Assembly: GCA_938074205.1 (NCBI GenBank)
Contig: CALJES010000006.1
Span: 124,001 to 188,000, forward strand
DNA from: an uncultured bacterium
GTDB taxonomy: Bacteria > Armatimonadota > UBA5829
Direction: 5' to 3'
DNA length: 64,000 nucleotides
Shown: positions 18,103 through 27,400 of the stretch, piece by piece
Layout: each line of letters opens with the position of its first letter
Position numbering within the stretch: the first letter of the stretch is position 1
The notes under the pieces: generated by a model
What the model was told of the DNA's origin: nothing
The model's input: the letters and a program-made list of their open reading frames with translations, nothing else
The model's database searches: none
Program-made: the position numbers and the translations under genes

Positions 18103-19959
18103 ATGAGCACTGCTTACCACAAAGTTCGCGGCCTTCTAATCGTTTCCACACTGATTGCTTTTCTTTTAGACACGGCAAATGCTGCACACAAGCCTGACGA
18201 GATCATAGTCAAGTACAAGGTTGGAAACCAATTACAGGTTGCGTCGTCTGCAAACACAATCGGCGCTAAGTGCGTTCGAGCTATTAATCAGATAAGATGC
18301 TTAGTCTTCAAACTGCCAGCCGGCGCATCGTTGGATGACGCAATCAAAACATTCAAAAAAGATCCGAGTGTTGACTACGCCGGACCAAATCACATTGTGT
18401 CTATATGCAGGACCCCAAACGACGATTGGTATCAATTTATGGGGATTTACTTGCAATGGGGGTTATACGACCCAGACAACCCTAATGTGAGCATTGATGC
18501 AGAAAGGGCCTGGGATCTGACAACGGGCAGCCAGAACCTGATAATAGCAGTAGTCGACACAGGAGTAATGACTGATCACGAAGACCTGTGGGCAAAAATT
18601 GTTCCAGGCCGGAACGTAATCACCGGAGCGCCAAATCCGAATAACTACTACGACGACCACGGGCACGGAACCTTTGTTGCAGGCGTTGCAGCCGCGATGA
18701 CAAACAATATTCTCGGAATTGCAGGTGTCACGTGGAGTTCCAAAATTATGCCCATAAAGGCGCTGGACGCAGACGGATACGGTACAGAAGCAGACGCGGC
18801 TGCTGGAATCATATGGGCGGCTGACAACGGCGCTAAGATTATAAACATGAGCTTCGGAGGATACGACGACGCGCCGGTTGAACACGATGCAATTAACTAT
18901 GCTGCCGCTAAAGGATGCGTGTTAGTTGGAGCCAGCGGCAATGATGATTCACAGGCCCCGTTCTTCCCTGCAGCGTACGAAGAGGTCATAGCCGTCGGAG
19001 CTTCGAATGAATACGGTCAGCGCTGCACTGCTTACGACTGGGGTGAGGGCGGATCCAACTACGGAAGCTATCTAGACGTGGTCGCGCCGGGGAATTTCAT
19101 TCTCGGAACTTGGAACGACGGATCATATAATTTTTCCAGCGGCACATCGGCAGCAGCTCCTTTCGTTTCAGGTATTGCAGCTTTGGTGTGGAGTTATTAT
19201 CCCCAGTGGACAAGCATTCAAGTAGCAGAGCAGATCAAAAGTACTTGCACAGACATTCCTCCAGCCGGTTGGGACTACTACACGGGTTGGGGAATCGCCA
19301 ATGCATACCGAGCGCTCACAAGCGCACCGATACGTACGATAACACTTTCAGAGCTGAACGAAGTACCGAACGGTACTAGGGTACGAGTTGGAAACCTGGT
19401 TGTGACAAGCGGCTCAAACGAGATTCCGGGACGTATATATGTCGAGCAGCTCAACCGAGCGCGTGGAATTGCACTGCTTTTCGCTGAAAACCCTGCGGGA
19501 ATAGCAGAAGGAGATTTAGTTAATGCTACCGGTGTGGTTCAGACGATCAATGGCGAGCGGGTAATCTCGGGGGCGACCATATCGAAGATTGGCAACACTA
19601 CGCGCATAAGACCTTTGGCACTTGCACAGAAGTGGATCGGCGGCGCCGAGAATTTGCTCTTTCCAGGCGTTAGTAACGGAGTCGGTGCAAACAATGTTGG
19701 GCTTCTTGTGACTCTTTATGGGCGAGTGGTATCAACATCTGCATTCGACTATTTCTATATAGACGACGGATCAAATAGAGACGACGGCACTGGCCTTGTT
19801 GGTTTGAAGGTCAACTGCCGAAACCTGAGCAAACCGCCCAAGAACTCATTTGTACGAGTTACGGGGATTTCTAGTGTCGAACAGCCGTTCGGACCTAACT
19901 ATATGCTTCCGGTGCTTCGGGTGCGACGCCAAACCGATATTGAAGTAGTGCACCCTTAG
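18103..19959 (+). CDS. Secreted subtilisin-like serine protease with C-terminal OB module
   Basis: Exported peptidase of family S8. Signal peptide about 1-27, then an I9-like propeptide (about 28-100). The catalytic triad is Asp152 (VVDTGVM), His188 (HGHGTFVAG) and Ser349 (SSGTSAAAPFVSG), with oxyanion Asn in GASGN. After the protease (to about 405) comes a roughly 210-residue tandem OB-like module, with YVEQLNRARGIAL, INGERVISGA, GVGANNVGLLV and YFYIDDGS. The same module ends at least five other secreted proteins 30-45 kb away. 618 aa. The module may anchor the enzyme to a shared ligand; that is inference. Confidence 0.93.
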   Translation: MSTAYHKVRGLLIVSTLIAFLLDTANAAHKPDEIIVKYKVGNQLQVASSANTIGAKCVRAINQIRCLVFKLPAGASLDDAIKTFKKDPSVDYAGPNHIVSICRTPNDDWYQFMGIYLQWGLYDPDNPNVSIDAERAWDLTTGSQNLIIAVVDTGVMTDHEDLWAKIVPGRNVITGAPNPNNYYDDHGHGTFVAGVAAAMTNNILGIAGVTWSSKIMPIKALDADGYGTEADAAAGIIWAADNGAKIINMSFGGYDDAPVEHDAINYAAAKGCVLVGASGNDDSQAPFFPAAYEEVIAVGASNEYGQRCTAYDWGEGGSNYGSYLDVVAPGNFILGTWNDGSYNFSSGTSAAAPFVSGIAALVWSYYPQWTSIQVAEQIKSTCTDIPPAGWDYYTGWGIANAYRALTSAPIRTITLSELNEVPNGTRVRVGNLVVTSGSNEIPGRIYVEQLNRARGIALLFAENPAGIAEGDLVNATGVVQTINGERVISGATISKIGNTTRIRPLALAQKWIGGAENLLFPGVSNGVGANNVGLLVTLYGRVVSTSAFDYFYIDDGSNRDDGTGLVGLKVNCRNLSKPPKNSFVRVTGISSVEQPFGPNYMLPVLRVRRQTDIEVVHP

Positions 19960-19968
19960 TTCGCCTAG

Positions 19969-21447
19969 CTAATCAGGCCAGCCGTCATCTATCGCCGTGT
20001 TGATATCGGCAGGCAGGTATGAATAGAGATCAGCGTTTCGGATCCGAAATCTGATCTTCTTGTCTTTGTCGATAAGGGCCTCCGGAAACTCTTTTGTTTT
20101 CCACGTTAGTTCGCCACATACGGAATCGCCCGTGAATGCGTTCGAGTAATACCACTCAAACCCGGGGATTACATTGTTGTGTCTATCTAACAATTCGGCT
20201 GCTACGTATCCGTCAGGCTTACATCTAGCGTTTATGTACACCTTCGGCGTGTTGAAAACCTCGCGCCTGGAAATTAGCCAACCTTCTTGATCACCGGCTC
20301 GCATGGAGCAAAAACCGTCCAACCGCAGCTTCGCAAGAGCAACTGAGCAAGTTATCCCCGTGTAGTCTTCGTGTATCTGGTCTGCAGCGCTGTAATAAAA
20401 CCATAGCTCGTCCCCCATTACAACAGGCGCACGTGAAACCAACAGCATTCCGCTGTCGTACGCGTGGTACGGCGAATTGGCAATAAAAGGTTCACGAGTG
20501 GGGGTTCTAGTCCAATTAATAAAGTCCCACGTCCAGGCAAGTTGGGCATCTATGGTACGCGGACTGCCTTCTTGTGCTTCATACATCACTTGTGGAGACG
20601 TATACTTGCCGTATTTGATCCATCGAGCGTGGTAGATTGCCGGTATACCGATGTACATACCTTGGTAAGCGAAGACCGGCATACCATATATCTGGGTTGC
20701 ATCCGGGTCCAGATCATCAGCGGTAAAAACGGGGCCATCGACTGGTTTAACCCACGTCTTCAGGTCTTCCGTCCAAACAATACCGCAAGATCTGTGGCGG
20801 CGACTTGAACACTTCCACGTACACGCAATTCGGTTGTTATATGGATCGTAGAAGTAGTTTTGCACATCTGAGGACGAGAATAGCACCTTACCGTCACTTG
20901 GCTCCTTTTCCGACCAGTGCAGTCCGTCGGCAGAAAACTGTAAGCCGGTGTTGTGGAGGCTTACCCAAGTACTTTCAGGAGATTCGGGATTCGCGAGCTT
21001 TATTACTTGAGTTCCGCCGGTAATGATGTTGTTCTCCCTAGAACCTCGCCACTCGACATCGCCAACAACAGGGCGAGTCCAGTGCAAACCATCTTCGGAT
21101 TCGGCAACACAACACTTCGTATTTTCGTCGTCCGCAATGCAGTAGTAATACATGCGCAGTTTCTCGCCGTTCCTTATGACGGTGCCACCGCACAGGGGAC
21201 CCCACCCTTCCCACGGTCGCTCCTTGACAAAGACAGGGTTTTTCTCGTACTTCTCAGCCGCGTGAAAAACACGCTCTAACCCAGAGGATTCCTCTACAAC
21301 CATCGCATCCAAGAACAACCGCCGAAAAGGAGGTCCTGCCACCAATACGGGATCGAGGTCCACCATCCTTGGGATACCAGGGTCCGCCCCTGCGGGCATA
21401 GCGCCGACTAATTGGCCAGCGATAAATTGAATCATCTTTTCACTCAC
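19969..21447 (-). CDS. Five-bladed beta-propeller glycosidase-like protein (GH32/43/130 type)
   Basis: 492 aa protein with repeated propeller blades, each of the 'SEDGLHWTRP' / 'SADGLHWSEK' / 'TEDLKTWVKP' kind. This is typical of GH32, GH43 and GH130-like folds acting on plant or microbial glycans. Candidate acidic residues lie in LDPVLVAG, DAMVVEE and YDSGMLLVSRAP, but the family cannot be fixed by eye. No signal peptide is evident. It follows the esterase gene by 35 bp on the same strand, so the two probably form a carbohydrate-degradation operon. It ends convergently 9 bp from the subtilase stop. Confidence 0.75.
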   Translation of the reverse strand: MSEKMIQFIAGQLVGAMPAGADPGIPRMVDLDPVLVAGPPFRRLFLDAMVVEESSGLERVFHAAEKYEKNPVFVKERPWEGWGPLCGGTVIRNGEKLRMYYYCIADDENTKCCVAESEDGLHWTRPVVGDVEWRGSRENNIITGGTQVIKLANPESPESTWVSLHNTGLQFSADGLHWSEKEPSDGKVLFSSSDVQNYFYDPYNNRIACTWKCSSRRHRSCGIVWTEDLKTWVKPVDGPVFTADDLDPDATQIYGMPVFAYQGMYIGIPAIYHARWIKYGKYTSPQVMYEAQEGSPRTIDAQLAWTWDFINWTRTPTREPFIANSPYHAYDSGMLLVSRAPVVMGDELWFYYSAADQIHEDYTGITCSVALAKLRLDGFCSMRAGDQEGWLISRREVFNTPKVYINARCKPDGYVAAELLDRHNNVIPGFEWYYSNAFTGDSVCGELTWKTKEFPEALIDKDKKIRFRIRNADLYSYLPADINTAIDDGWPD

Positions 21448-21482
21448 CTAGCACTGCTAAAAGTTGGAAGCTAAGTAGCAAA

Positions 21483-23579
21483 CTAGTGACCTGTTTGAGA
21501 CAACCAAATTGCGATTTGTTTTTCCGTAAGCTTGTGTTGCGACACAAGAAGCTTGTGGTAGCAGTTTGCTGCCTTGTATGCTGCATCAGCCCAATAGGTG
21601 TCAAATCTGCCCTGGGTATTGTGGATAAGAGCCCGCACGGGTGTAGTCAAAGCCATAGCCGTCCGAAAATCTCCGGCCCTGCGCAGACAAGGCACGTAGA
21701 AATCCGCGAGCAGCACATCGTCACTGGATATATCTATGCCTGCGACATCGACAACCAGCTTGTCGGGTCGCGCAAACGGCGCCGCCAGCAGGCACCACAA
21801 ACCTGCCTTGCCTGAGCCGACAAGAGCTACTTCGTCGAGCTCTTTGATTTTCAGAATCTCGCCTATACCGTTTTTGTAGATGGATCTTAGAGTGAGCATG
21901 ATGTCGTATACACGCTCTGCGGTGTCGGTGCGGTTATAGGTGTCAAAGAAATCCTTGTCAAAGTCGCGCTCCGGCGCGTTTTTGGGTGCAATGTGCTCCC
22001 CCGTATTGAAAGCGTCAATGGCAATTACAACCCACCCTTTTTCAAGTAGCTCGCCAACAAGTGTACTGGCCGTTTCGCCGTCGGACGAAAAGAAGCCGTT
22101 TTTGCCCTGCTCGTGAACGAGAACTGCGACGCGCGCACGCATTTTTTTCGTGTTGGCTCGCTGAGCTTGCCAGAGTAACGCCGGCACTTGGGCCCCACGC
22201 GAACTATCTTGGATGACTAGCTTGCGAACAATCGTTTTATCGGAATCCAACTCGCCACGAAGTTCAACTGCAGGCGCAAGCTGCGACGGCACCGAAAGGG
22301 CACTTTTCAAAGCCGGTTCGTACAATTCCCGAAATTTCGCTAGTGTTGCTGAGTCACGCGGTAGATTCTCAGCAAGTTGTTCTTCGGAATTCCTAATCAA
22401 TTGATCAACTATGGCGTCTGAAGCAAGCGAACCCTCTGGCAATTTTCCGTCTGGGAAGCAAAGAAGATCAGCTCTATTGTCTAGCTTTATCTGTTCTTCT
22501 TTGACATGTATTAGCTTTGAGTTTTTCAGTCGTCTTGCGAAAAACGTGTAAACTGCTTCGCGGCTGTCTTTGTTGTAGTTGTGCCCTGCTTCAAATCGCA
22601 CGCACTCAAGTTTGTCCGCTGCTCCGAATAACTCGTATATGTGCTTGATTGCTGGACACTCCACCTCCAACGTATTCTTCGTCCAATCTCCCGTAGCAGC
22701 GACTAGAATCAAAGGTCTTGGGGCCGCAAGCGCTGTAATCTCTACGTTGTTTGTGTCGATGCGCAGATTGGGCAAATTCTCGCATCGGCACCCACCCTGC
22801 ATATGGGCGGATACCATACACACCGGCGCAGCAACAGCTATTCGATCGTCAACTGCCGTCACCAAGAAAGTCTGCGTTCCTCCACCTGACGAGCCGGTTA
22901 CTGCTATGCGAGTAGGATCCACGTCGGGCAAAGATTGCAAAAAATCTATAGCCCTGATTGAGTTCCAGGTCTGGAGTCCACCAAGACTGATACCCCAAAG
23001 TCTATTGCGGCGTTCGCCGAAAGCATCGTGTCGTTCGAGTATTGTTACTTGCCTGCTGTCATTGAAGCCGATCATATCGTATGAGAATACAACGTAACCT
23101 TGTCTAGCGAGATTCGCCGCTCGAGTAGGTATCGAGCTGCTCTCGTTATCGACAAAGCGCCCGTCAGCCCAGTGACCGTGGGTGTTCAATACTCCAGGAA
23201 AAGGGCCCTTACCCTTTGGACGATAGAGATTCCCAGTACAGTAGAAACCTGGGTAGCTCTCGAAATAAGCCTTTTCAACTGTATAATCACCGTGGTCTAT
23301 CTTACCGAAAATGCGGGCATTAAGAGGACACTTCTTCGGCTGTGGAAGCAATCCAGCAGCTCCCAATACCTGTTCGCGAATCTCCAAGGCACGTTTTTCC
23401 CAGTCTTCACGGGTCTTGTACCGTGAAACTATGTCTGACACGTCGTACTGCATATTAAGATGCCTAACGACAGAAAAACGCCGGTCATCGATAGGACCCA
23501 CATGTAGGTTCATGTCCTCAGTGTTCCGCGCCAATCCTACGAGTGTCAGAATTAGAAATCCCAACAATATTGTTTTCAA
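21483..23579 (-). CDS. Secreted acetyl-xylan-esterase-like alpha/beta hydrolase, two-domain
   Basis: 698 aa with an N-terminal signal-like helix (1-17). The first alpha/beta-hydrolase domain (about 95-375) has the nucleophile elbow TGSSGGGTQ (Ser231), an acid-loop region, and a His in EAGHNYNKD; it resembles carbohydrate esterases of the acetyl-xylan esterase group. The second half (about 450-698) repeats a hydrolase-like core with VAVLVHEQG and an elbow-like LVGSGKAG. TTG start behind GGGGAGG. It is upstream partner of the propeller glycosidase, consistent with deacetylation before glycan cleavage. Whether the second domain is active is unknown. Confidence 0.8.
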   Translation of the reverse strand: MKTILLGFLILTLVGLARNTEDMNLHVGPIDDRRFSVVRHLNMQYDVSDIVSRYKTREDWEKRALEIREQVLGAAGLLPQPKKCPLNARIFGKIDHGDYTVEKAYFESYPGFYCTGNLYRPKGKGPFPGVLNTHGHWADGRFVDNESSSIPTRAANLARQGYVVFSYDMIGFNDSRQVTILERHDAFGERRNRLWGISLGGLQTWNSIRAIDFLQSLPDVDPTRIAVTGSSGGGTQTFLVTAVDDRIAVAAPVCMVSAHMQGGCRCENLPNLRIDTNNVEITALAAPRPLILVAATGDWTKNTLEVECPAIKHIYELFGAADKLECVRFEAGHNYNKDSREAVYTFFARRLKNSKLIHVKEEQIKLDNRADLLCFPDGKLPEGSLASDAIVDQLIRNSEEQLAENLPRDSATLAKFRELYEPALKSALSVPSQLAPAVELRGELDSDKTIVRKLVIQDSSRGAQVPALLWQAQRANTKKMRARVAVLVHEQGKNGFFSSDGETASTLVGELLEKGWVVIAIDAFNTGEHIAPKNAPERDFDKDFFDTYNRTDTAERVYDIMLTLRSIYKNGIGEILKIKELDEVALVGSGKAGLWCLLAAPFARPDKLVVDVAGIDISSDDVLLADFYVPCLRRAGDFRTAMALTTPVRALIHNTQGRFDTYWADAAYKAANCYHKLLVSQHKLTEKQIAIWLSQTGH

Positions 23580-23637
23580 AAGCGCGGCCTCCCCTCAAGT
23601 CTAAGATTAGTCTGGAAAGTCAGCAGGTCCTTCCTCC

Positions 23638-23666
23638 TTGACGTAGCGCATACTCTAGGTCATAAT
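23638..23666 (+). promoter_or_regulatory. Promoter of the NPCBM glycosidase gene, leaderless
   Basis: TTGACG (23638-23643), 17-bp spacer, CATAAT (23661-23666). The ATG at 23675 lies 8 nt after the -10 element, where transcription should start, and no ribosome site is present. Confidence 0.68.
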
Positions 23667-23674
23667 TGCACGCA

Positions 23675-26600
23675 ATGAGAACTAGAGACCTGTGGCTTAA
23701 TACAGCAGGTGTAATCGCGGCAATCGGAGGAATAGCCTTAGCTATGAGCGCGGCACTTGGATGGAGCGATCAAACACGAGAAGTTTACCTGAGCGATATC
23801 CCGAATCGGATTCTTTATGTAAAGCAAGGATGGGGAGAGCTAGGCATTGACGCTGCGGCGCACGCCGCGGACCAGACGCCCGCCAAACTGAAAATTGGAA
23901 ACAAGGAATACGACAAGGGTATTGGACACCACGCACCGGGTGAGATAATCGTCGACCTCGGCGGCGAATACGACTACTTCGAAGCCGAACTTGGGGTTCA
24001 ACAGCAAGGTGGAAAGGTGGGTAGTGTGGTGTTTCAGGTCTTTGTTGACGACGAAAAGCGATACGATTCGGGCATAGTTCGCGAAGCAGACGAGGCAAAG
24101 TATGTGAAGATTGGCATCTCTGGGGCTGCAGAACTACGGTTGGTCGTGACCGACGCCGGTGACGGCATAACGTGCGATTGTGCCAACTGGGCTGATGCCA
24201 AACTGATCAAGAGTAAGAGCATGCAATTTGAAACACCACCAATCAAGAAACTCGATGTTGCGCAGTTTGCCACAGTTGTAACATCCAATCCACGCAGAAA
24301 ACACGGTACGCTTGTCTCGCGCGTACAGGAGTTCCCAGCCGAAGACCTTTTTCTCGATAAGCAGTTGGGCGCAAATTCTGACGGGACATGGACCGCCCCA
24401 AGCTACTCCGGAAAAGCATGTATAGGCTTACTATGGGTTGAAGACAGGAGAATCAGAGAGATCGGCATTGAGTTCTCTCAGAAGATACCTGCCAAGAACG
24501 TGTCGGTCGAATACTGGTTGGGACAATCAACGTGGCAAGGCGAATGGAAGCCTCTTGCGAGTACGGTAACAGCTGATCAGCACAACGTGTTACGCGCTCA
24601 GATAGACTACAGTGTAGATCCCGCCCTGCGAAATGGCACACGGAAGCTGAGATGGTTAATTAAGGATGCACCGGAAAACCTGCGTGCTAAACGATTGTGG
24701 GCGTTCACAAGCTCCCGCTGGGAAGACGTGGATATTCTTGTTATGCTCGACAGATCCGTGCAAGGAGAAACTGCCAGCATCAAAGCTTACAATGGAGCGT
24801 TTGTCTCGACCGAAGGTATATTTACCACCAATCTTATGTGGTACACAGGTGCGCCATTGCAAGCACGAGTTCGCTACTCTAAGCCCAGGCCGTGGAAGTC
24901 GGATCGGACCGTTCTTAGATTCAGCATGCCGAATTGTGCATTCGGAATCGCTGTAGACGATTTAATTGAGAATGAGTGCATCTACGTGAAAAATGCAGGG
25001 GTTTTCGTATCCCTTGGAACCGCCGCTCGCACCTTAGAAGAACATAAGAAAAGGATGGAGGGCCGAAAAACCATCCTGCAGCGCGTTCGCGAAATGCCAG
25101 ATCAAACGCTATCCCAAGCCTTGGCTAGGGTCCGGAACTCCGTTCAAAGTGCAGGACCAACGATGGTTTCGTTAGCATGCGACAACGTAAAGTTCGTCGT
25201 AACCAGAGAAGGAGCAATTCAATTTCCCGTTGATCTTAACCAACCCGCAGACAGACCGCCGGATAGAGCTATCTACAGAGGGCAGATTGCCCCTATATTT
25301 GGTTCAAAGGGCAATGTAGTCCTGAAAAGGTATCTTTACGGCGGATGGTTACCCGCTCCAGTAATCGAAATTACAGACGGAAGCATAACGTGTACGCAGA
25401 TAACCTTCGTTGTCCCATTCAATCGGAAGAATCAGTCCGCGTACCTTGATTGGCTCTCAGAAAATCCTTTGTGCGTAAGCGAACTTACAATCGAAAACCC
25501 GTCGCCCGAGCCAGTTGACGCATCCTTCAAGTTTGACTTCCTTGCCGATCGAGTAGAACTCCAACCTATGAACCTAATAAAGCAGATGCACGGCGTGAGT
25601 GCGGAAGTAGACGGGCGACTGGTCGCATTTCTTGAAAAGCCGTCGATCGAAGGTCTACAGCTTGACGTCAGTGGTTCTGCTGCTAGGATAAGTGGGAAGA
25701 TAGGGGCAAAATCAAGAACGACGTTCAGGCTCTTCGTTCCAGGCTGGCGTGTCGGACTAAACGACTACACCAGGTTCACTAATTCACACGGTTTCATCGA
25801 TCGCTTAGAAAGCTATTGGACCCGTGTGATCTCTTCCGGGATGCATTTCGAGATCCCGGACGAGTTCCTCGCGAATTTGATCCGAGCATCCGTTGTGTAC
25901 TGCCTCATTGCAGCGCGTAGCGAAGAAAACGGCCGCAGAATTGCCCCTTGGATTGCTTCGATGTCATACGGCCCTTTGGAAAGCGAATCCAACTCGATAA
26001 TAATGGGCATGTGCCTGATGGGATTCGAAGAGTTTACCAGGCGGTCGCTTGACTTCTTCATCCATAGGTACGCTCCAGAGGGATATCTGACCACGGGGTA
26101 CACGTTGGTCGGCACAGGATGGCACCTTTGGTCGCTGGGGAAGTTCTTTGAGCTTTACAGGGATGAAAGTTGGATGAAAGGTATAGCTTCTGAAGTTGCT
26201 AAAGTGTGCAATTGGATAGTGGCACAACGCAACAAAACCAAGCGACTTGACCCGTCAGGCCAAAAGGTTCCGGAATACGGGCTCCTGCCACCTGGTGTTC
26301 TCGCAGACTGGGGACTGTACGCATATCATTACTGTCTTGAGGGTTACTACTATGCGGGCCTTAAGTGGGCTGCCAAAGCGCTTGCAGACATAGGACACAC
26401 CAAGGCTGCAGATTTCGCAGCCAGTGCCGCTGAGTTCCGCGATGAGATTCTCCGAGCATACTACTGGACGCGATCAGCAACGCCTGTGGTTCAGCTACGG
26501 GACGGCACGTGGGTTCCGAGTTATCCCGCACAAGTGTACACGTTCGGCCCGACGGCTGACTACTACCCTGGCCAGGACGCGAATAGGTCATGGGCTTACG

Positions 26601-27319
26601 ACGTCGAGCTAGGAGCGCATCAGTTAGTTCCCCAAGGTATTCTAGATCCGACAAGCCGCGAGGTAGAACAAATGATGGATCATATGGAGGATGTCCAGTT
26701 CCTGCGAGACGGATGGCATGACTACCCATCCGGAAAGTCAGAGGCCGATTGGTTCAACTTGGGTGGTTTTGCGAAGATGCAGCCTTACTATTGCCGCAAT
26801 GCTGAGATCTATGCACTGCGCAACGACGTCAAGCCTTTTGTACGGTCATACTTCAATACGCTTGCCAGCTTAGTAAACACTGAAACTATGTGGTTCTGGG
26901 AACACTTTAATAACATCGGCGCCTGGAACAAAACCCACGAGACCGGTTATTTCCTCCAACAGACAAGGTTCATGTTGGTTATGGAGCACGAGGATGAGCT
27001 CTGGCTGGCGCCCCTTGTTACAAACAACTGGATGAAGAATGGGAAGGTTGTAGCCATAACCGATGCTCCGACAAAGTTTGGGAATGTAAACTATCGGATA
27101 GTATCGCACGTTGAAGACGGCTATATAGAGGCAATCGTTGACCCACCAAAACGAACCACCCCTCAAGCGATAGTGCTTCGGTTGCGACACCCTGAAGGAA
27201 AGCAAATGAAATCAGTATTAGTAAACAACACCGAGCATACCGATTTCGATGTCGTTAGCGAGACAGTGCGAATCATCAATCCAGGCAATAACTTGATAAC
27301 GATCAGGGCTTGCTACTAG
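23675..27319 (+). CDS. Secreted NPCBM-domain six-hairpin glycosidase
   Basis: About 1214 aa. A signal peptide (about 1-28) is followed by an NPCBM/NEW2-type carbohydrate-binding domain (about 35-185, with KGIGHHAPGEIIVDL and FQVFVDDEKRYDSG). Long beta-rich middle regions run to about 720, and then a C-terminal (alpha/alpha)6 barrel covers about 730-1150 (GLLPPGVLADWG, GRRIAPWIASMSYGP, SEADWFNLGGF). The fold suggests an exo-glycosidase on complex polysaccharide; the GH family is not recognised. A TTG at 23666 extends the frame by three codons but lies within the -10 element, so ATG 23675 is used. Divergent from the esterase/propeller operon, probably one polysaccharide-use locus. Confidence 0.8.
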   Translation: MRTRDLWLNTAGVIAAIGGIALAMSAALGWSDQTREVYLSDIPNRILYVKQGWGELGIDAAAHAADQTPAKLKIGNKEYDKGIGHHAPGEIIVDLGGEYDYFEAELGVQQQGGKVGSVVFQVFVDDEKRYDSGIVREADEAKYVKIGISGAAELRLVVTDAGDGITCDCANWADAKLIKSKSMQFETPPIKKLDVAQFATVVTSNPRRKHGTLVSRVQEFPAEDLFLDKQLGANSDGTWTAPSYSGKACIGLLWVEDRRIREIGIEFSQKIPAKNVSVEYWLGQSTWQGEWKPLASTVTADQHNVLRAQIDYSVDPALRNGTRKLRWLIKDAPENLRAKRLWAFTSSRWEDVDILVMLDRSVQGETASIKAYNGAFVSTEGIFTTNLMWYTGAPLQARVRYSKPRPWKSDRTVLRFSMPNCAFGIAVDDLIENECIYVKNAGVFVSLGTAARTLEEHKKRMEGRKTILQRVREMPDQTLSQALARVRNSVQSAGPTMVSLACDNVKFVVTREGAIQFPVDLNQPADRPPDRAIYRGQIAPIFGSKGNVVLKRYLYGGWLPAPVIEITDGSITCTQITFVVPFNRKNQSAYLDWLSENPLCVSELTIENPSPEPVDASFKFDFLADRVELQPMNLIKQMHGVSAEVDGRLVAFLEKPSIEGLQLDVSGSAARISGKIGAKSRTTFRLFVPGWRVGLNDYTRFTNSHGFIDRLESYWTRVISSGMHFEIPDEFLANLIRASVVYCLIAARSEENGRRIAPWIASMSYGPLESESNSIIMGMCLMGFEEFTRRSLDFFIHRYAPEGYLTTGYTLVGTGWHLWSLGKFFELYRDESWMKGIASEVAKVCNWIVAQRNKTKRLDPSGQKVPEYGLLPPGVLADWGLYAYHYCLEGYYYAGLKWAAKALADIGHTKAADFAASAAEFRDEILRAYYWTRSATPVVQLRDGTWVPSYPAQVYTFGPTADYYPGQDANRSWAYDVELGAHQLVPQGILDPTSREVEQMMDHMEDVQFLRDGWHDYPSGKSEADWFNLGGFAKMQPYYCRNAEIYALRNDVKPFVRSYFNTLASLVNTETMWFWEHFNNIGAWNKTHETGYFLQQTRFMLVMEHEDELWLAPLVTNNWMKNGKVVAITDAPTKFGNVNYRIVSHVEDGYIEAIVDPPKRTTPQAIVLRLRHPEGKQMKSVLVNNTEHTDFDVVSETVRIINPGNNLITIRACY

Positions 27320-27334
27320 GCAACAGCAGGGGAT

Positions 27335-27369
27335 GCACAAAGCACGCTCGCTTTTGCTGAGCATTGTGC
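27335..27369. terminator. Possible bidirectional hairpin between convergent genes
   Basis: Nine-base arms GCACAAAGC and GCATTGTGC pair with one mismatch around a 17-nt loop, between the stops of the NPCBM glycosidase and the LptD-like gene. No T-run. Confidence 0.35.
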
Positions 27370-27400
27370 TGCCGAAGAGAACTGGGTATATAGTCACCCA

